Below are positions 19,311 to 29,570 of a DNA stretch of 64,000 nt, piece by piece. This DNA is from Xenorhabdus kozodoii. Lineage in GTDB: Bacteria; Pseudomonadota; Gammaproteobacteria; Enterobacterales; Enterobacteriaceae. Positions within the stretch are counted from its first letter, which is position 1. Each line of letters opens with the position of its first letter. Made by a program: the position numbers and the translations under genes. The notes below the pieces were generated by a model, which was not told the DNA's origin, made no database searches, and was given only the letters and a program-made list of their open reading frames with translations. The DNA is taken from positions 48,524-112,523 of the forward strand of contig NZ_NJCX01000001.1 of the NCBI RefSeq assembly GCF_002632875.1, written 5' to 3'.

Positions 19311-19988
19311 ATGATACTTAAATCAAAATTTTTTAGCATTTTGAACCCAGATAGAACCGGGCCATTGACGCGTAGTGAAACACATCTAACAAATAGGGCT
19401 GCCAGGTTATTTAATGTTAAAAGTCATATCACTATCAGAGAAGTTGGACTTCAGGATGCTTTATGTATTGCTAATCGAATAAGAACGAACATGATTAATG
19501 GTGATTGGCTCATCGGCGCTAATCAGGGCGGTCAATTAAGTCGGGAGCAGGTACAGTGGAATTCAAGATATAAGGCTACCTATGGGATACTGACTCAAAT
19601 CTCTTCTATCTTAGAAAGTAAATTTGAGGGTGTCTCAGCTTCAATAGCGCATTATTCCTTTGTTATGTTTTTTCAAGAAGTCCCCATTGGGATATTAATA
19701 TTTTCTAATAACAAGGAAAAAGCCACAGAACCTCCCTCTATTATAGAATTCGCTACTCACATAGGTATTAGAAATTGTGGAATTTTTCTCATGGAATATG
19801 CGGTAAATAAATCAAACACACTGGGTAAAAATGGGAACGTCAAACTAATACCAGCGTCTGCTGCGAGGGGGGTTTACCTTCAATATGGGTTTGGGTATCA
19901 AAGAGGTTACATGCTATTAGAACCCGGCAAAAGTGATAAATGGGGGTTTTGGGAAAAGGGATATTATTTTAAGGCCAATTGTGTATAA
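19311..19988 (+). CDS. GNAT-like putative N-acyltransferase
   Basis: About 225 residues, no signal peptide or membrane segment. The C-terminal half has IIEFATHIGIRNCGIFLMEY and PASAARGVYLQYGF, which resembles the end of GNAT acyltransferases (…A…YxxxGF). The N-terminal third is unlike anything I recognise. The gene is more AT-rich in codon use than the ast genes and lies 45 bp after the permease. It may be read through from the ast operon and shares the hairpin at 20020-20052 as a terminator. ATG 19311 is preferred to TTG 19299. Acceptor and donor are unknown. Confidence 0.6.
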   Translation: MILKSKFFSILNPDRTGPLTRSETHLTNRAARLFNVKSHITIREVGLQDALCIANRIRTNMINGDWLIGANQGGQLSREQVQWNSRYKATYGILTQISSILESKFEGVSASIAHYSFVMFFQEVPIGILIFSNNKEKATEPPSIIEFATHIGIRNCGIFLMEYAVNKSNTLGKNGNVKLIPASAARGVYLQYGFGYQRGYMLLEPGKSDKWGFWEKGYYFKANCV

Positions 19989-20019
19989 ACAGGAAGTTTC
20001 TGGCTCCCTGAACCATAAA

Positions 20020-20052
20020 AAATAGCCCCACGCTAACAACGTAGGGCTATTT
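20020..20052 (-). terminator. Rho-independent terminator of pta, probably bidirectional
   Basis: AAATAGCCC pairs with GGGCTATTT (9 bp), with an inner ACG/CGT stem. On the minus strand a run of six T follows. On the plus strand TTTCATGTTT follows, so it may also end the ast-side transcript. Confidence 0.8.
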
Positions 20053-20073
20053 CATGTTTATGCAGCGAGAAAA

Positions 20074-22218
20074 TTAGGCGTTTTCTTGCTGGGTTGCCTG
20101 AATTGCAGTCAGTGCAACGGTATAAACGATATCATCGACCAATGCGCCACGGGACAGGTCGTTAACTGGCTTGCGCATACCTTGCAGCATTGGCCCGATG
20201 GAAACCAGATCCGCTGAACGCTGTACCGCTTTGTAAGTGGTGTTACCGGTGTTCAGATCCGGGAAGATGAACACGGTTGCCTGGCCTGCAACCGGTGAGT
20301 TTGGCGCCTTGGATTTCGCCACATCTGCCATGATAGCCGCGTCGTACTGCAATGGGCCGTCGATGATCAGGTCTGGGCGTTTTTCTTGTGCCAAACGGGT
20401 TGCTTCACGCACTTTTTCAACATCGCTGCCGGCACCCGAGTTACCGGTGGAGTAAGAGATCATCGCAACGCGAGGTTCAATACCGAACGCTTTTGCTGAA
20501 TCCGCAGATTGGATCGCAATTTCAGACAGTTGTTCTGCGGTTGGATCTGGGTTGATCGCACAGTCACCGTAAACCAGTACTTGCTCTGGCAGCAACATAA
20601 AGAAGACAGAAGAAACCAGGGAGCTATTTGGTGCCGTTTTAATTAACTGCAATGGCGGACGGATTGTGTTCGCCGTGGTGTGAACCGCACCGGAAACCAG
20701 GCCGTCAACTTCGCTTTGCTCCAGCATCAGGGTGCCCAGTACAACGTTGTCTTCCAGTTGTTCGCGGGCAACGACTTCGGTCATGCCTTTGCTCTTGCGC
20801 AGTTCAACCAGACGTGGCACATAGCGTTCACGCACTGACGCAGGGTTAACAATCTCAATCCCTGCGCCCAGTTCAACGCCTTGAGCTGCCGCGACACGAC
20901 GGATTTCTTCTGGATCGCCCAACAGGATACATTCTGCAATGCCACGCTCAGCACAGATCGCCGCTGCTTTGACGGTACGTGGTTCGTCGCCTTCTGGCAG
21001 CACGATACGCTTGCCAGCCTGGCGTGCCAGTTCGGTCAACTGATAGCGGAATGCCGGCGGGGACAGGAGATTTGGGCGCTCTGATGTGGCCGCCAGAGAA
21101 TCGATCCATTCGCTGCTGATATGTTGTGCAACGTAGTTCTGGAGCTTTTCAATGCGCTCATGGTCATCGGCTGGCACTTCCAGGCTGAAACTTTGCAGGT
21201 TCAGGGAAGTCTGCCATGTATTGGTCTTCACCGTGAAAACAGGCAGGCCGGTGCTAAATGCACGTTCGCACAGTTCACGGATAGAATCATCAATAGAATA
21301 GCCACCGGTCAGTAATACGGCACCAATTTCAATCCCGTTCATGGCCGCCAGACAGGCGGTGATCAGGACGTCAGGACGATCAGCCGAAGTCACCAGCAGG
21401 GAGCCGGGACGGAAATACTCCAGCATATTAGGAATGCTGCGGGCACAGAACGTCACCGATTTGATGCGACGGCTTCCGATCGCGCCTTCATTGATAACGT
21501 CAGCTTTCAGGTGCTTAGCCATATCAATCGCACGGGTAGCGATCAGGTCAAAACTCCACGGAATGCAACCGAGAATAGGCAGTGGGCTGTTTTTGAAGAT
21601 CGTTTTTGGATCGATGTTGGTAATCGTCGCTTTGGTTGCTTCGTCAAAGATCTCAGACAAATCCGGGCGAGTACGGCCTTGGTCATCAACAGGGGCGTTC
21701 AGTTTGTTGACGATAACACCGATAATGTTTTGGTTTTTGCTGCCGCCGTATTCAGCACGGGTCAGTGCAATGCTCTCTTTCAGTTGCTCTGGGGTGTTGG
21801 TTCCCTGAGCAGTCACGAACACGATTTCAGCGTTCAGTGTCTTGGCGATTTCATAGTTCAGGGATTGGGCAAACGGATGTTTGCGGGTCGGAACCAGACC
21901 TTCGATCAGAACCACTTCTGCATCTTTGGCATTTTCGTGGTAACGCGCCACGATCTCTTCCATCAACACATCTTTTTTGTTCGTGGTCAGCAGTGATTCC
22001 ACATAGGCCATTTCCAGAGGTTCAGCAGTATGGATACTGGAATGTGAACGAATAATGGCAGTGGTTTGATCCTGAGAACCCGTGTGACGGGGTTGTGCGA
22101 TAGGTTTGAAAACGCTCAGGCGAACGCCTTTTTGCTCCATGGAGCGAATAACACCCAGGCTGACACTGGTTAAACCAACGCTAGTGCCAGTAGGGATCAA
22201 CATAATTGTACGGGACAC
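20074..22218 (-). CDS. pta: Phosphate acetyltransferase
   Basis: It interconverts acetyl-CoA and acetyl phosphate in the acetate overflow/assimilation pathway. The 714 residues equal E. coli Pta. An N-terminal P-loop-like domain ([14 protein letters not shown], 7-20) is followed by the DRTGG domain (about 220-330), and the catalytic PTA domain begins near [16 protein letters not shown] (400s) and includes [10 protein letters not shown] and GPLQYDAA. The start codon is GTG, as in E. coli, behind AAAGAGG. It lies downstream of ackA and ends at a strong terminator. Confidence 0.97.
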   Translation of the reverse strand: MSRTIMLIPTGTSVGLTSVSLGVIRSMEQKGVRLSVFKPIAQPRHTGSQDQTTAIIRSHSSIHTAEPLEMAYVESLLTTNKKDVLMEEIVARYHENAKDAEVVLIEGLVPTRKHPFAQSLNYEIAKTLNAEIVFVTAQGTNTPEQLKESIALTRAEYGGSKNQNIIGVIVNKLNAPVDDQGRTRPDLSEIFDEATKATITNIDPKTIFKNSPLPILGCIPWSFDLIATRAIDMAKHLKADVINEGAIGSRRIKSVTFCARSIPNMLEYFRPGSLLVTSADRPDVLITACLAAMNGIEIGAVLLTGGYSIDDSIRELCERAFSTGLPVFTVKTNTWQTSLNLQSFSLEVPADDHERIEKLQNYVAQHISSEWIDSLAATSERPNLLSPPAFRYQLTELARQAGKRIVLPEGDEPRTVKAAAICAERGIAECILLGDPEEIRRVAAAQGVELGAGIEIVNPASVRERYVPRLVELRKSKGMTEVVAREQLEDNVVLGTLMLEQSEVDGLVSGAVHTTANTIRPPLQLIKTAPNSSLVSSVFFMLLPEQVLVYGDCAINPDPTAEQLSEIAIQSADSAKAFGIEPRVAMISYSTGNSGAGSDVEKVREATRLAQEKRPDLIIDGPLQYDAAIMADVAKSKAPNSPVAGQATVFIFPDLNTGNTTYKAVQRSADLVSIGPMLQGMRKPVNDLSRGALVDDIVYTVALTAIQATQQENA

Positions 22219-22390
22219 GGAAACCTCTTTAACGGTTGCTCGTCAGTCAATATAGGTGACTCAGTGAGAGATATTCGATGCTATATGAATAGACAAAACA
22301 CAAACCATGAGCCAACGCAATATTTATTAAGGAAATATTAATCAATCTATTCATGGATACGGTGTTGATGAAAATCGCATTCATGAATAG

Positions 22391-22417
22391 AGAACCGCCA
22401 GTATGGCTGGCGGTTCT
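22391..22417 (-). terminator. Hairpin between ackA and pta
   Basis: An 11-bp perfect stem (AGAACCGCCAG and its complement) with a 5-nt loop lies 14 bp after the ackA stop codon. No T-run follows on the minus strand. It is more likely a partial terminator or mRNA-stabilising stem that sets the ackA:pta ratio. Confidence 0.55.
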
Positions 22418-22430
22418 AAAATCGTGCTGC

Positions 22431-23633
22431 TTATGCGGTCAGACGTGCTGAATCCTGAGCAATAACCAATTCTTCATTGGTTGGGATAACCAGGGCAGGA
22501 CGGCTGTTATCGGTAGTGATAACGCCAGATTTGCCGAAGCGAGCGGCAAGGTTACGCTCGTGGTCATATTCGAAGCCCAGCAGAGCCACTTTTTTCATAG
22601 TCAGTTCACGAACCAGCGCAGAGTTCTCGCCGATACCGCCAGTGAAAATAATTGCGTCCAGACGGCCTTCCATCAATGCGCTGTATGCGCCGATGTATTT
22701 AGCCAGACGGTGGCAGTAAACATCCATTGCACGCTTAGCATCCGCTTTGGTTTCGTAGTTATCTTCTACGTAACGGCAGTCGCTGGTCACTTCGGTCAGA
22801 CCCAGGAAGCCAGACTCTTTCGTCAGCAGGGTGTTGATCTGAGCGATGCTCATACCCATTGCGTCGTGCAGGTGGAATACGATAGCGGGATCGATATCAC
22901 CACTGCGCGTTCCCATCACCAGACCTTCCAGTGGCGTCAGACCCATGGAAGTGTCAACACATTGGCCGTTGACGATGGCAGAAACCGAACCCCCGTTACC
23001 CAAATGACAAGTAATGACATTCAGTTCTTCAACCGGTTTGTTCAACAATTTAGCGGCTTCACGGGAAACGTAGAAATGGCTGGTGCCATGTGCACCGTAA
23101 CGACGGATGCCATGCTCTTTGTACAGGTTGTAAGGCAGTGCGTACAGGTAGGCTTCTTCCGGCATAGTCTGGTGGAAGGCGGTATCAAATACGGCAATGT
23201 TTTTCTCAAGTAGATGAGGGAAGGCTTTTTTCGCTTCCGCAATACCGATCAGGTGAGCAGGGTTGTGCAGTGGGGCAAATGGAATCGCCGCTTCAATGCC
23301 TGCGATAACTTCATCGGTGATAACCATGGAAGAAGTAAACTTCTCACCACCATGAACAATACGGTGTCCGATGGCTGAAATTTGTGCAGAAAGCTCTGGC
23401 TTTTCAGCCAAGATAGTATTAACAATGAAATTCAGGGCTTCGCTGTGTGCTGCGCCGGCACCTAAAGCAGCTTCATTTTTCGCGCCATCCATTTTCCATT
23501 TAATACGGGCTTCTGGCAGGCCAAAGCACTCAGCTAAACCAGAAAGATATTCTTCACCATTGGCAGGATCGATGATAGCGAATTTCAGGGAGGAGCTACC
23601 GCAATTAAGAACCAGTACCAGCTTACTTGACAT
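22431..23633 (-). CDS. ackA: Acetate kinase
   Basis: It makes ATP and acetate from acetyl phosphate and ADP, or the reverse. The 400 residues match the family length. Visible ASKHA-fold motifs are [11 protein letters not shown] at the N terminus, [36 protein letters not shown] and FTGGIGENS. First gene of ackA-pta, transcribed leftwards from the divergent region shared with yfbV. Confidence 0.97.
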   Translation of the reverse strand: MSSKLVLVLNCGSSSLKFAIIDPANGEEYLSGLAECFGLPEARIKWKMDGAKNEAALGAGAAHSEALNFIVNTILAEKPELSAQISAIGHRIVHGGEKFTSSMVITDEVIAGIEAAIPFAPLHNPAHLIGIAEAKKAFPHLLEKNIAVFDTAFHQTMPEEAYLYALPYNLYKEHGIRRYGAHGTSHFYVSREAAKLLNKPVEELNVITCHLGNGGSVSAIVNGQCVDTSMGLTPLEGLVMGTRSGDIDPAIVFHLHDAMGMSIAQINTLLTKESGFLGLTEVTSDCRYVEDNYETKADAKRAMDVYCHRLAKYIGAYSALMEGRLDAIIFTGGIGENSALVRELTMKKVALLGFEYDHERNLAARFGKSGVITTDNSRPALVIPTNEELVIAQDSARLTA

Positions 23634-23719
23634 GGAAATACCTATTATCTTGTTGTGATCTAATCTTAAATAAGAACAATGTTAAAAAATAAAATAATTT
23701 ATTAACAAACCGAACCCAA

Positions 23720-23832
23720 TTGTTGCGAAAAAGGGCAAAATTCCTGTTTTGCTACTGCAACAACATAAAAGTCTGTGTAGGATACCGTTTGCTAGCAATA
23801 AAGACAAAATATACTTAATAGTATTAATACTA
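23720..23832. promoter_or_regulatory. Nested inverted repeats in the ackA/yfbV divergent region
   Basis: TTGTTGC (23720) pairs with GCAACAA (23757), and inside it GCAAAA (23735) pairs with TTTTGC (23747). A 14-bp perfect palindrome TAGTATTAATACTA lies at 23819-23832. These are plausible operator or cruciform elements between divergent promoters. I cannot name a regulator. Confidence 0.4.
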
Positions 23833-23897
23833 CGAAAAAGATTTTATCTTTTGTAGGGTTTTTTTAAAAACTATACCTTTAATTGATTGAGGTCATG

Positions 23898-24353
23898 ATG
23901 AACACGACACCGCCTGTTAGCCAGGGTTGGTTCAAACGCATGCAGCTAGGACAGCAATATTTAAAAACCTGGCCGCTAGAGAAACAGCTTGCCCCTGTTT
24001 TTCCTGAAAATCGTGTAATTAAGGCGACTCGCTTTGGGATTCGGTTTATGCCGCCATTGGCCATTTTTACGTTGACGTGGCAAATCGCGCTTGGCGGGCA
24101 ATTGGGACCTTCGGTGGCAACGGCACTGTTTGCCTGTAGTTTGCCGTTACAGGGATTATGGTGGCTGGGAAAACGTGCGGCAACCCCGTTGCCGGAGAGA
24201 TTGCTGAACTGGTTTTATGAAATTCGGGAGAAATTTTCTCAGGCCGGCATTGCGATGGCGCCGGTGGAAAGTGCCCCGACTTATTTCTCACTGGCTGAAT
24301 TGCTTAAGCGGGCTTTTAAGCAATTGGACAACTCTTTTCTTGATGATATTTAA
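23898..24353 (+). CDS. yfbV: UPF0208 inner-membrane protein YfbV
   Basis: 151 residues, clearly the E. coli YfbV family: [42 protein letters not shown] and [10 protein letters not shown] blocks. Two hydrophobic segments (about 55-75 and 80-100) predict an inner-membrane protein. E. coli YfbV has been linked to insulation of the Ter macrodomain; that role here is by family only. ATG 23898 is best spaced from the TGAGG site; 23895 is the alternative. The gene normally following, yfbU, is missing. Confidence 0.92.
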   Translation: MNTTPPVSQGWFKRMQLGQQYLKTWPLEKQLAPVFPENRVIKATRFGIRFMPPLAIFTLTWQIALGGQLGPSVATALFACSLPLQGLWWLGKRAATPLPERLLNWFYEIREKFSQAGIAMAPVESAPTYFSLAELLKRAFKQLDNSFLDDI

Positions 24354-24453
24354 TCTCATTCTTGCCCTCGGCAATACTGCTGAGCGCTGTTAAGATTGAG
24401 CTTATTATTAATACATGATGATTAACGCATAGTGGCGTTTGAAGGAGTCGGGT

Positions 24454-25113
24454 TTGGTTCTGAGATGCAGAGGTTTTTTATTCGATTTGGACGGTACTCT
24501 GATTGATTCATTGCCCGTGGTTGAGCGAGCGTGGATTCAGTTCGCTGATAAGATGGGTATCGATAGGGATGAAGTGTTGAACTATGTTCATGGCACGCCG
24601 GCGATATTGTCACTGCGGCATTTTATGCCAGACGCGAGCGAAGAAGAGATCCTCAGCACGTTTAAATGGATTGAAAAAATTGAAACAGAAGATACGCAAG
24701 GCATTACCGCTTTGCCGGGTGCCATCGCCCTGATTGATAAACTGAATGCGCTGGATATTCCGTGGGCAATTGTGACATCGGGAACCGTTCCGCTTGCCTC
24801 TGCACGCCATAAGGTGGCAGAAATACCGGCGCCAGCGCATTGGGTGACGGCAGAGTCTGTCACACATGGAAAACCCAACCCGGAACCTTATCTGCTGGGG
24901 GCTAAAAAACTGGGACTTTTGCCAGAAGATTGCGTGGTGTTTGAAGATGCTCCGGCGGGTATCCATGCCGGGCTGGATGCCGGCTGTCAGGTTGTCGTTG
25001 TCCACGATTCGCCAGATATTCCGCGCCGTGATGAAGTTCATTTGACGATTAATAACCTGGAAGAGATTGAAATTGTCAAATCTGGCGGTTATGTATCGAT
25101 TTATAGCCAATAA
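24454..25113 (+). CDS. hxpA: HAD-family sugar phosphatase
   Basis: HxpA (formerly YfbT) dephosphorylates small sugar phosphates in the cytosol. The HAD motifs are FDLDGTLIDS (nucleophile Asp and acid/base Asp), VTSG (motif II), K in HGKPNPEPY (motif III) and EDAPAGI (motif IV). An AAGGAG site at 24442-24447 lies 6 nt before TTG 24454, giving a protein that starts MVLRCRG, like E. coli MRCKG. No ATG fits, so a TTG start is the best reading. About 219 residues, normal length. Confidence 0.9.
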   Translation: MVLRCRGFLFDLDGTLIDSLPVVERAWIQFADKMGIDRDEVLNYVHGTPAILSLRHFMPDASEEEILSTFKWIEKIETEDTQGITALPGAIALIDKLNALDIPWAIVTSGTVPLASARHKVAEIPAPAHWVTAESVTHGKPNPEPYLLGAKKLGLLPEDCVVFEDAPAGIHAGLDAGCQVVVVHDSPDIPRRDEVHLTINNLEEIEIVKSGGYVSIYSQ

Positions 25114-25263
25114 ATTTCGCTTCTCGCAGCAAAGTAGCAACTTGACAGATGGGGGATATCCGCCATAAATCAGAAGGTTCCTTGATCAGAACGAGGTATT
25201 TTCCCTGAGAAAAAGGGTTTACTTATCTTGTTAACGTTTGTACCTGTAGGTTTTTGATATGTA

Positions 25264-25289
25264 TCCAATCTGCCCATCGGCAGATTGGA
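25264..25289. other. Perfect 11-bp stem-loop between hxpA and yfbS
   Basis: TCCAATCTGCC, loop CATC, then its exact complement. It lies about 150 bp after hxpA and 46 bp before the yfbS start. No T-run follows. It could be a weak terminator of hxpA or a leader structure of yfbS. Confidence 0.5.
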
Positions 25290-25335
25290 GGTGTAGAGAG
25301 ATCATATTTGAAAGGTATCGTTGATAGAGGCCAGA

Positions 25336-27165
25336 TTGAGCAGCGAACTGTTGTGGGTATTAACCCTGCTATTAATAGCCATTGTGCTTTTTACCACCAA
25401 TAAAGTCAGGATGGACGTCGTGGCTTTATTGGTGATCATCGCATTTGTCTTGAGTGGCACACTGACGTTAAGTGAGGCCACTGTCGGTTTTAGTGATCCC
25501 AATGTGTTGTTGATTGCAGCCTTATTTGTCATTGGCGAAGGGCTGGTGAGGACTGGGGTTGCCTATCAAATGGGAGATTGGTTGGTTCGTGTTGCGGGTA
25601 ACAGTGAAACCAAGATGTTGGTTTGGTTAATGTTATCGGTGGCTGGATTAGGTGCGTTCATGAGTTCAACGGGGGTTGTGGCGATATTTATTCCCGTTGT
25701 CCTGAGTGTGGCGGCCAGAATGAAAACTTCGCCAGGGCGATTAATGATGCCATTAGGATTTGCTGGTTTGATCAGTGGCATGATGACCCTGGTGGCAACC
25801 CCACCCAATATGGTTGTCAATAGTGAGTTGGTGCGCGAGGGCCTGCGAGGGTTTGATTTCTTCTCTATTACGCCAATTGGCATATTGGTGTTGATGGCTG
25901 GCGTGGCTTACATGTTAGTTGCCCGTCGTTGGCTGGGGGGAATAAACCATCAGGCGGCGGACGAACGTTATCAGCGGACATTTCGTGATTTGATCCGTGA
26001 CTATAAATTGTCTGGCCGTGCTCGTCGTTTTACTCTCCGCCAGAATTCTCCCTTGGTTGGACACACGTTGGATGAATCGGGACTGCGTGCCCGTTATGGT
26101 GCCAATGTCATTGGTATCGAACGTTGGCGTAAGTTCCGTCGCGTGATGGTGGCTGCCACGGGGGATATCGAATTGCAAGGGCAGGATGTCTTGTTGGTGG
26201 ATCTGTCGGATAGTGATGTTGATTTGCGGGAATTTTGCCGTGAGCAACAGCTAGAACCGAGGGTATTGCGGGGGGAATATTTTTCTGAGCACTCCCGTCA
26301 TGTTGGTATGGCTGAGGTTTCCGTGATCCCTGAATCCGAACTCTTGGGGCAATCATTGCGTGCTATGAAATTTCGTACCCGTTATGGTCTTAATGTGGTG
26401 GGAATTCGTCGCGGGGGAAAAGCGTTAGAAGGGAAATTAGTCGATGAGCCTTTGTTACTTGGTGATACCTTGCTGTTGATTGGCGATTGGAAATTGATCC
26501 GCGCGTTAAAAACCAAAACCCCTGATTTTATTGTGCTGAATCTGCCCCTGGAAGTGGAAAGTGCGGCGCCCGCGACCTCACAGGCACCTCATGCCCTATT
26601 CTGCCTGACCCTGATGGTTGCCATGATGATGACCAATGAAATTCCCAATTTTATTGCTGCATTAATTGCCTGCCTGCTCATGGGAAAATTCCGCTGTATC
26701 GATATGGAAAGTGCTTATCGCGCCATTCACTGGCCGAGCCTTATTTTGATTGTCGGTATGATGCCTTTTGCACTGGCATTACAGAAAACGGGGGGAATTG
26801 ATCTCATTGTTCATGGCCTGATGGATGTCGCAGGCGATATGGGGCCACGGGTGATGTTGATGTGCCTGTTTGTGCTTTGTGCCATGATCGGGTTGTTTAT
26901 TTCTAATACAGCGACGGCTGTGCTGATGGCGCCGATTGCGATTGCGGCGGCGAATGAGATGGCCGTTTCCCCTTTACCCTTTGCGATGATCATTGGCCTG
27001 GCGGCCTCGGCAGCCTTTATGACACCGGTATCATCGCCTGTTAATACATTGGTGCTGGGACCAGGTGGATATCGATTTGCCGATTTCCTGAAACTGGGTG
27101 TACCTTTTACGTTAATTGTGATGGGGATTAGCGTGGCAATTATCCCGATACTTTTTCCATTCTAA
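25336..27165 (+). CDS. yfbS: SLC13/DASS-family transporter with two TrkA-C domains
   Basis: 609 residues matching E. coli YfbS nearly end to end. Hydrophobic helices fill residues ~1-200 and ~405-609. They carry the signatures [33 protein letters not shown] and TPVSSPVN of the divalent-anion:Na symporter family. Between them lie two RCK/TrkA-C domains (about 210-390). The substrate is not established. Homology suggests TTG 25336 with GAGG upstream; another TTG at 25321 is preceded by AAAGG and cannot be excluded. Confidence 0.92.
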   Translation: MSSELLWVLTLLLIAIVLFTTNKVRMDVVALLVIIAFVLSGTLTLSEATVGFSDPNVLLIAALFVIGEGLVRTGVAYQMGDWLVRVAGNSETKMLVWLMLSVAGLGAFMSSTGVVAIFIPVVLSVAARMKTSPGRLMMPLGFAGLISGMMTLVATPPNMVVNSELVREGLRGFDFFSITPIGILVLMAGVAYMLVARRWLGGINHQAADERYQRTFRDLIRDYKLSGRARRFTLRQNSPLVGHTLDESGLRARYGANVIGIERWRKFRRVMVAATGDIELQGQDVLLVDLSDSDVDLREFCREQQLEPRVLRGEYFSEHSRHVGMAEVSVIPESELLGQSLRAMKFRTRYGLNVVGIRRGGKALEGKLVDEPLLLGDTLLLIGDWKLIRALKTKTPDFIVLNLPLEVESAAPATSQAPHALFCLTLMVAMMMTNEIPNFIAALIACLLMGKFRCIDMESAYRAIHWPSLILIVGMMPFALALQKTGGIDLIVHGLMDVAGDMGPRVMLMCLFVLCAMIGLFISNTATAVLMAPIAIAAANEMAVSPLPFAMIIGLAASAAFMTPVSSPVNTLVLGPGGYRFADFLKLGVPFTLIVMGISVAIIPILFPF

Positions 27166-27177
27166 TGTTTCTATCGC

Positions 27178-27202
27178 GCAGCTCCGCATGGCATGGAGCT
27201 GC
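27178..27202 (+). terminator. Candidate terminator of yfbS
   Basis: GCAGCTCC and GGAGCTGC pair across 9 nt just after the yfbS stop codon. The following ATTATAAAC has few T, so confidence is moderate. Confidence 0.5.
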
Positions 27203-27332
27203 ATTATAAACATGGTTTAACATTTCTATATGATTTCAATAATAAATATTAATAATTACAACAAAATGATGGTGGTCAGCTATCTGTCGTCAACGATCTT
27301 CGTCAAACCGTTGTCCCTGTAGCGCGTGTTAT

Positions 27333-27914
27333 CTATAGGCTGATTTCATCAAGGGAAAGACTGAAACTGGGCACAAATACCGCTATAAAATAGTCCATTT
27401 CCTCGCTGCGACGTTCTGTCAGTGTTTTATCTAAGCGTTTTTTGGCTTGATTGAATTCAGTGTTGCCTGCTGAAAGTTCTTCCAGACATTTCAAGTAAGC
27501 ACATAATGCATCAGCTTGCTTGATAATATGGGTTTCTTCTTCATTATGGTGATGCTCATCCAGGATAGGGCGAAAATCATCCTGTAATTCAGTTGGCAAC
27601 ATATCTAATAATTTTTGCTGGGCTATTTTTTCTATCTTCTTATATTCATGGGAAATTTGGGGATTGTAATACTTAATCGGGGTTGGCAAATCGCCGGTAA
27701 TAACTTCGCTGGCATCATGGTACATGGCCAACAGGGCGATCCGTTCGGGATTAACATTGCCGTTGAATTTACGGTTTTTGATGATTGCCAAAGCATGTGC
27801 GACAAAAGCAACCTGCAAACTGTGCTCTGATACATTTTCTGTACGCACATTTCGCATAAGGGGCCAACGGTTAATTAATTTTAGGCGGGATAATTGGGCG
27901 AAAAAATGACTCAT
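27333..27914 (-). CDS. yfbR: 5'-deoxynucleotidase YfbR
   Basis: This HD-domain hydrolase removes phosphate from deoxyribonucleoside 5'-monophosphates. The metal ligands are seen as H in SEHSLQ (about 33), HD in MYHDASEV (68-69) and a later Asp in KQADAL. Neighbouring [11 protein letters not shown] is characteristic. 193 residues versus about 199 in E. coli. ATG 27914 has a strong AGAGGAAA site. Convergent with yfbS. Confidence 0.94.
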   Translation of the reverse strand: MSHFFAQLSRLKLINRWPLMRNVRTENVSEHSLQVAFVAHALAIIKNRKFNGNVNPERIALLAMYHDASEVITGDLPTPIKYYNPQISHEYKKIEKIAQQKLLDMLPTELQDDFRPILDEHHHNEEETHIIKQADALCAYLKCLEELSAGNTEFNQAKKRLDKTLTERRSEEMDYFIAVFVPSFSLSLDEISL

Positions 27915-28038
27915 AATTTCCTCTAGTGGCTGAATAACGTGTAGCGGAATAATTAGGATTAATTGTGAGCGGAGCAGGGGGGGAAGTAAACCTATTAAGT
28001 GTCAATTTTCTCCAATATATTCCCGCCATCTTTTAACC

Positions 28039-28143
28039 TATACCAGTCGCCTTTCAAGATGCGTTTTATATCTCCCCGCGCAGCGGGGAGATATAAGCAC
28101 TTCCATTGGTTTGCAAACTGCAACTTGAAGTTGGATTGGTATA
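28039..28143 (+). repeat. Palindromic intergenic repeat, copy C
   Basis: Complete element from TATACC to GGTATA, with imperfect terminal inverted repeats (TATACCAGTCGCCTTTCAAG versus CTTGAAGTTGGATTGGTATA) and a central TATCTCCCCGC/GCGGGGAGATA stem. It differs from copy B chiefly by 6 extra bases near the right end. Confidence 0.9.
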
Positions 28144-28254
28144 TAACGTGAAAAATAGCGGTGAGTAAGAAATAAGTATTTATCTCAGAAATGGCCCGCC
28201 CTATTAATGTGTTAATAAAATGGGTTTTCATAATAGCGATACACCCAAAGTATA

Positions 28255-28298
28255 CGGTTTCCTTACTCCTCGCTGCGCGAAGAGTAAGGAAGTAACCG
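28255..28298. repeat. Second type of palindromic hairpin element
   Basis: TTCCTTACTC pairs with GAGTAAGGAA (10 bp) around an inner TCGC/GCGA stem, flanked by CGGT/ACCG. It is 57 bp from the alaA stop codon and could act as its terminator on the minus strand. In sequence it is unrelated to the ~100-bp repeat family. Confidence 0.55.
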
Positions 28299-28355
28299 AC
28301 AATTTTAGGATCTTATTTATTTACCGGAGGGAACTTTAAATGAAAAATAGGATGG

Positions 28356-29570
28356 TTATTGGCGATAGTGACCGATAAAACGGGCAAATTTTTCAATAGC
28401 CATTTGCAAGTCAGTGACATGCGGCAGTGTTACAATGCGGAAATGGTCAGGGTTTGGCCAGTTAAATGCCGTCCCTTGAACCAATAAAACTTTTTCCTGT
28501 AATAAGAGATCGAGTACCATTTTTTGGTCATCATAAATATTGAAACGTTTGCTGTCTATTTTCGGGAACATATAGAGAGCACCCATAGGTTTCACACAGG
28601 AAATTCCGGGGATCTGGTTAATCAACTCCCATGCGCGGTTGCGTTGTTCATAGAGTCTTCCGCCCGGAAAAATAAATTCACTAATGCTTTGATAGCCACC
28701 TAACGCGGTCTGGATCGCATGCTGCATCGGCACATTGGCACAAAGGCGCATTGATGCCAGCATTTCTAACCCTTCAATATAATCTTTGGCCTGTTTTTTA
28801 GGGCCGTTTAGTACCATCCAGCCTTGACGGAAACCGGCAACGCGATAGGTTTTGGACAGGCCATTAAACGTCACAGTAAAGAGATCCGGCGCTAATGCTG
28901 CGATGGAGTGGTGTTGGGCATCATCGTACAGGATCTTGTCGTAAATTTCGTCAGCAAAAATAATCAGATTATGCTGGCGAGCGATTTCTACGATTTCCAG
29001 CAGCAATTCTTTGCTATATACCGCCCCGGTTGGGTTATTCGGGTTAATAATCACGATACCACGGGTACGCGGGGTAATTTTACGGCGGATATCATCTAAA
29101 TCAGGAAACCAGCCTTGCTGTTCATCACACAGATAGTGGACGGCATTACCGCTGGAGAGTGACACTGCCGCCGTCCAAAGGGGGTAGTCAGGCGCAGGAA
29201 CCAACATTTCATCGCCGGTATTCAGCAGGGCTTGCATGGATTGAACGATCAGTTCAGAAACGCCATTACCGATAAAGATATCTTCAACGGTAACATCCAG
29301 CATATTTCTGGCTTGATAATGCTGCACGATTGCCTTACGTGCGGAATACAGTCCTTTTGAATCAGAATACCCCTGGGCAGTTGATAGATTACGGATAACA
29401 TCGACTAAAATTTCATCAGGCGCTTCAAATCCAAATGGCGCCGGATTACCGATATTTAATTTCAGTACCTTATTACCTTCTTCTTCAAGTCGTTTAGCTT
29501 CTTTGAGGGTATTTCCTCGGATGTCATAGCAGACATTATCTAATTTACTGGATTTATTAATGGAAAACAT
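28356..29570 (-). CDS. alaA: Glutamate-pyruvate aminotransferase AlaA
   Basis: This PLP enzyme makes alanine from pyruvate and glutamate. 404 residues aligning closely with E. coli AlaA: SSKLDNVCYDIRG at the start, NPNNPTGAVYS, FADEIYDKI, and FNGLSKTYRVAGFRQGW with the PLP-binding Lys. The open frame extends 20 codons upstream. Homology and the AAGG site place the start at ATG 29570. Confidence 0.95.
   Translation of the reverse strand: MFSINKSSKLDNVCYDIRGNTLKEAKRLEEEGNKVLKLNIGNPAPFGFEAPDEILVDVIRNLSTAQGYSDSKGLYSARKAIVQHYQARNMLDVTVEDIFIGNGVSELIVQSMQALLNTGDEMLVPAPDYPLWTAAVSLSSGNAVHYLCDEQQGWFPDLDDIRRKITPRTRGIVIINPNNPTGAVYSKELLLEIVEIARQHNLIIFADEIYDKILYDDAQHHSIAALAPDLFTVTFNGLSKTYRVAGFRQGWMVLNGPKKQAKDYIEGLEMLASMRLCANVPMQHAIQTALGGYQSISEFIFPGGRLYEQRNRAWELINQIPGISCVKPMGALYMFPKIDSKRFNIYDDQKMVLDLLLQEKVLLVQGTAFNWPNPDHFRIVTLPHVTDLQMAIEKFARFIGHYRQ

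Larger units (their letters stand above)
27915..28355. other. Intergenic region between yfbR and alaA with two repeat elements
   Basis: No gene is supported. It contains palindromic repeat copy C (28039-28143) and a separate GC-rich hairpin (28255-28298). The rest is AT-rich and carries the yfbR promoter. Confidence 0.6.

Noticed and set aside
21511-21996. 161-codon plus-strand ORF
   Set aside because: Antisense to pta, whose minus-strand protein is unmistakable.
25140-25335. Riboswitch in the yfbS leader
   Set aside because: Only one simple stem-loop is visible and no known aptamer motif could be recognised.
27995-28231. 78-codon minus-strand ORF
   Set aside because: Made mostly of palindromic repeat copy C; the ORFs at 10816-11022 and 11082-11300 arise from copies A and B in the same way.
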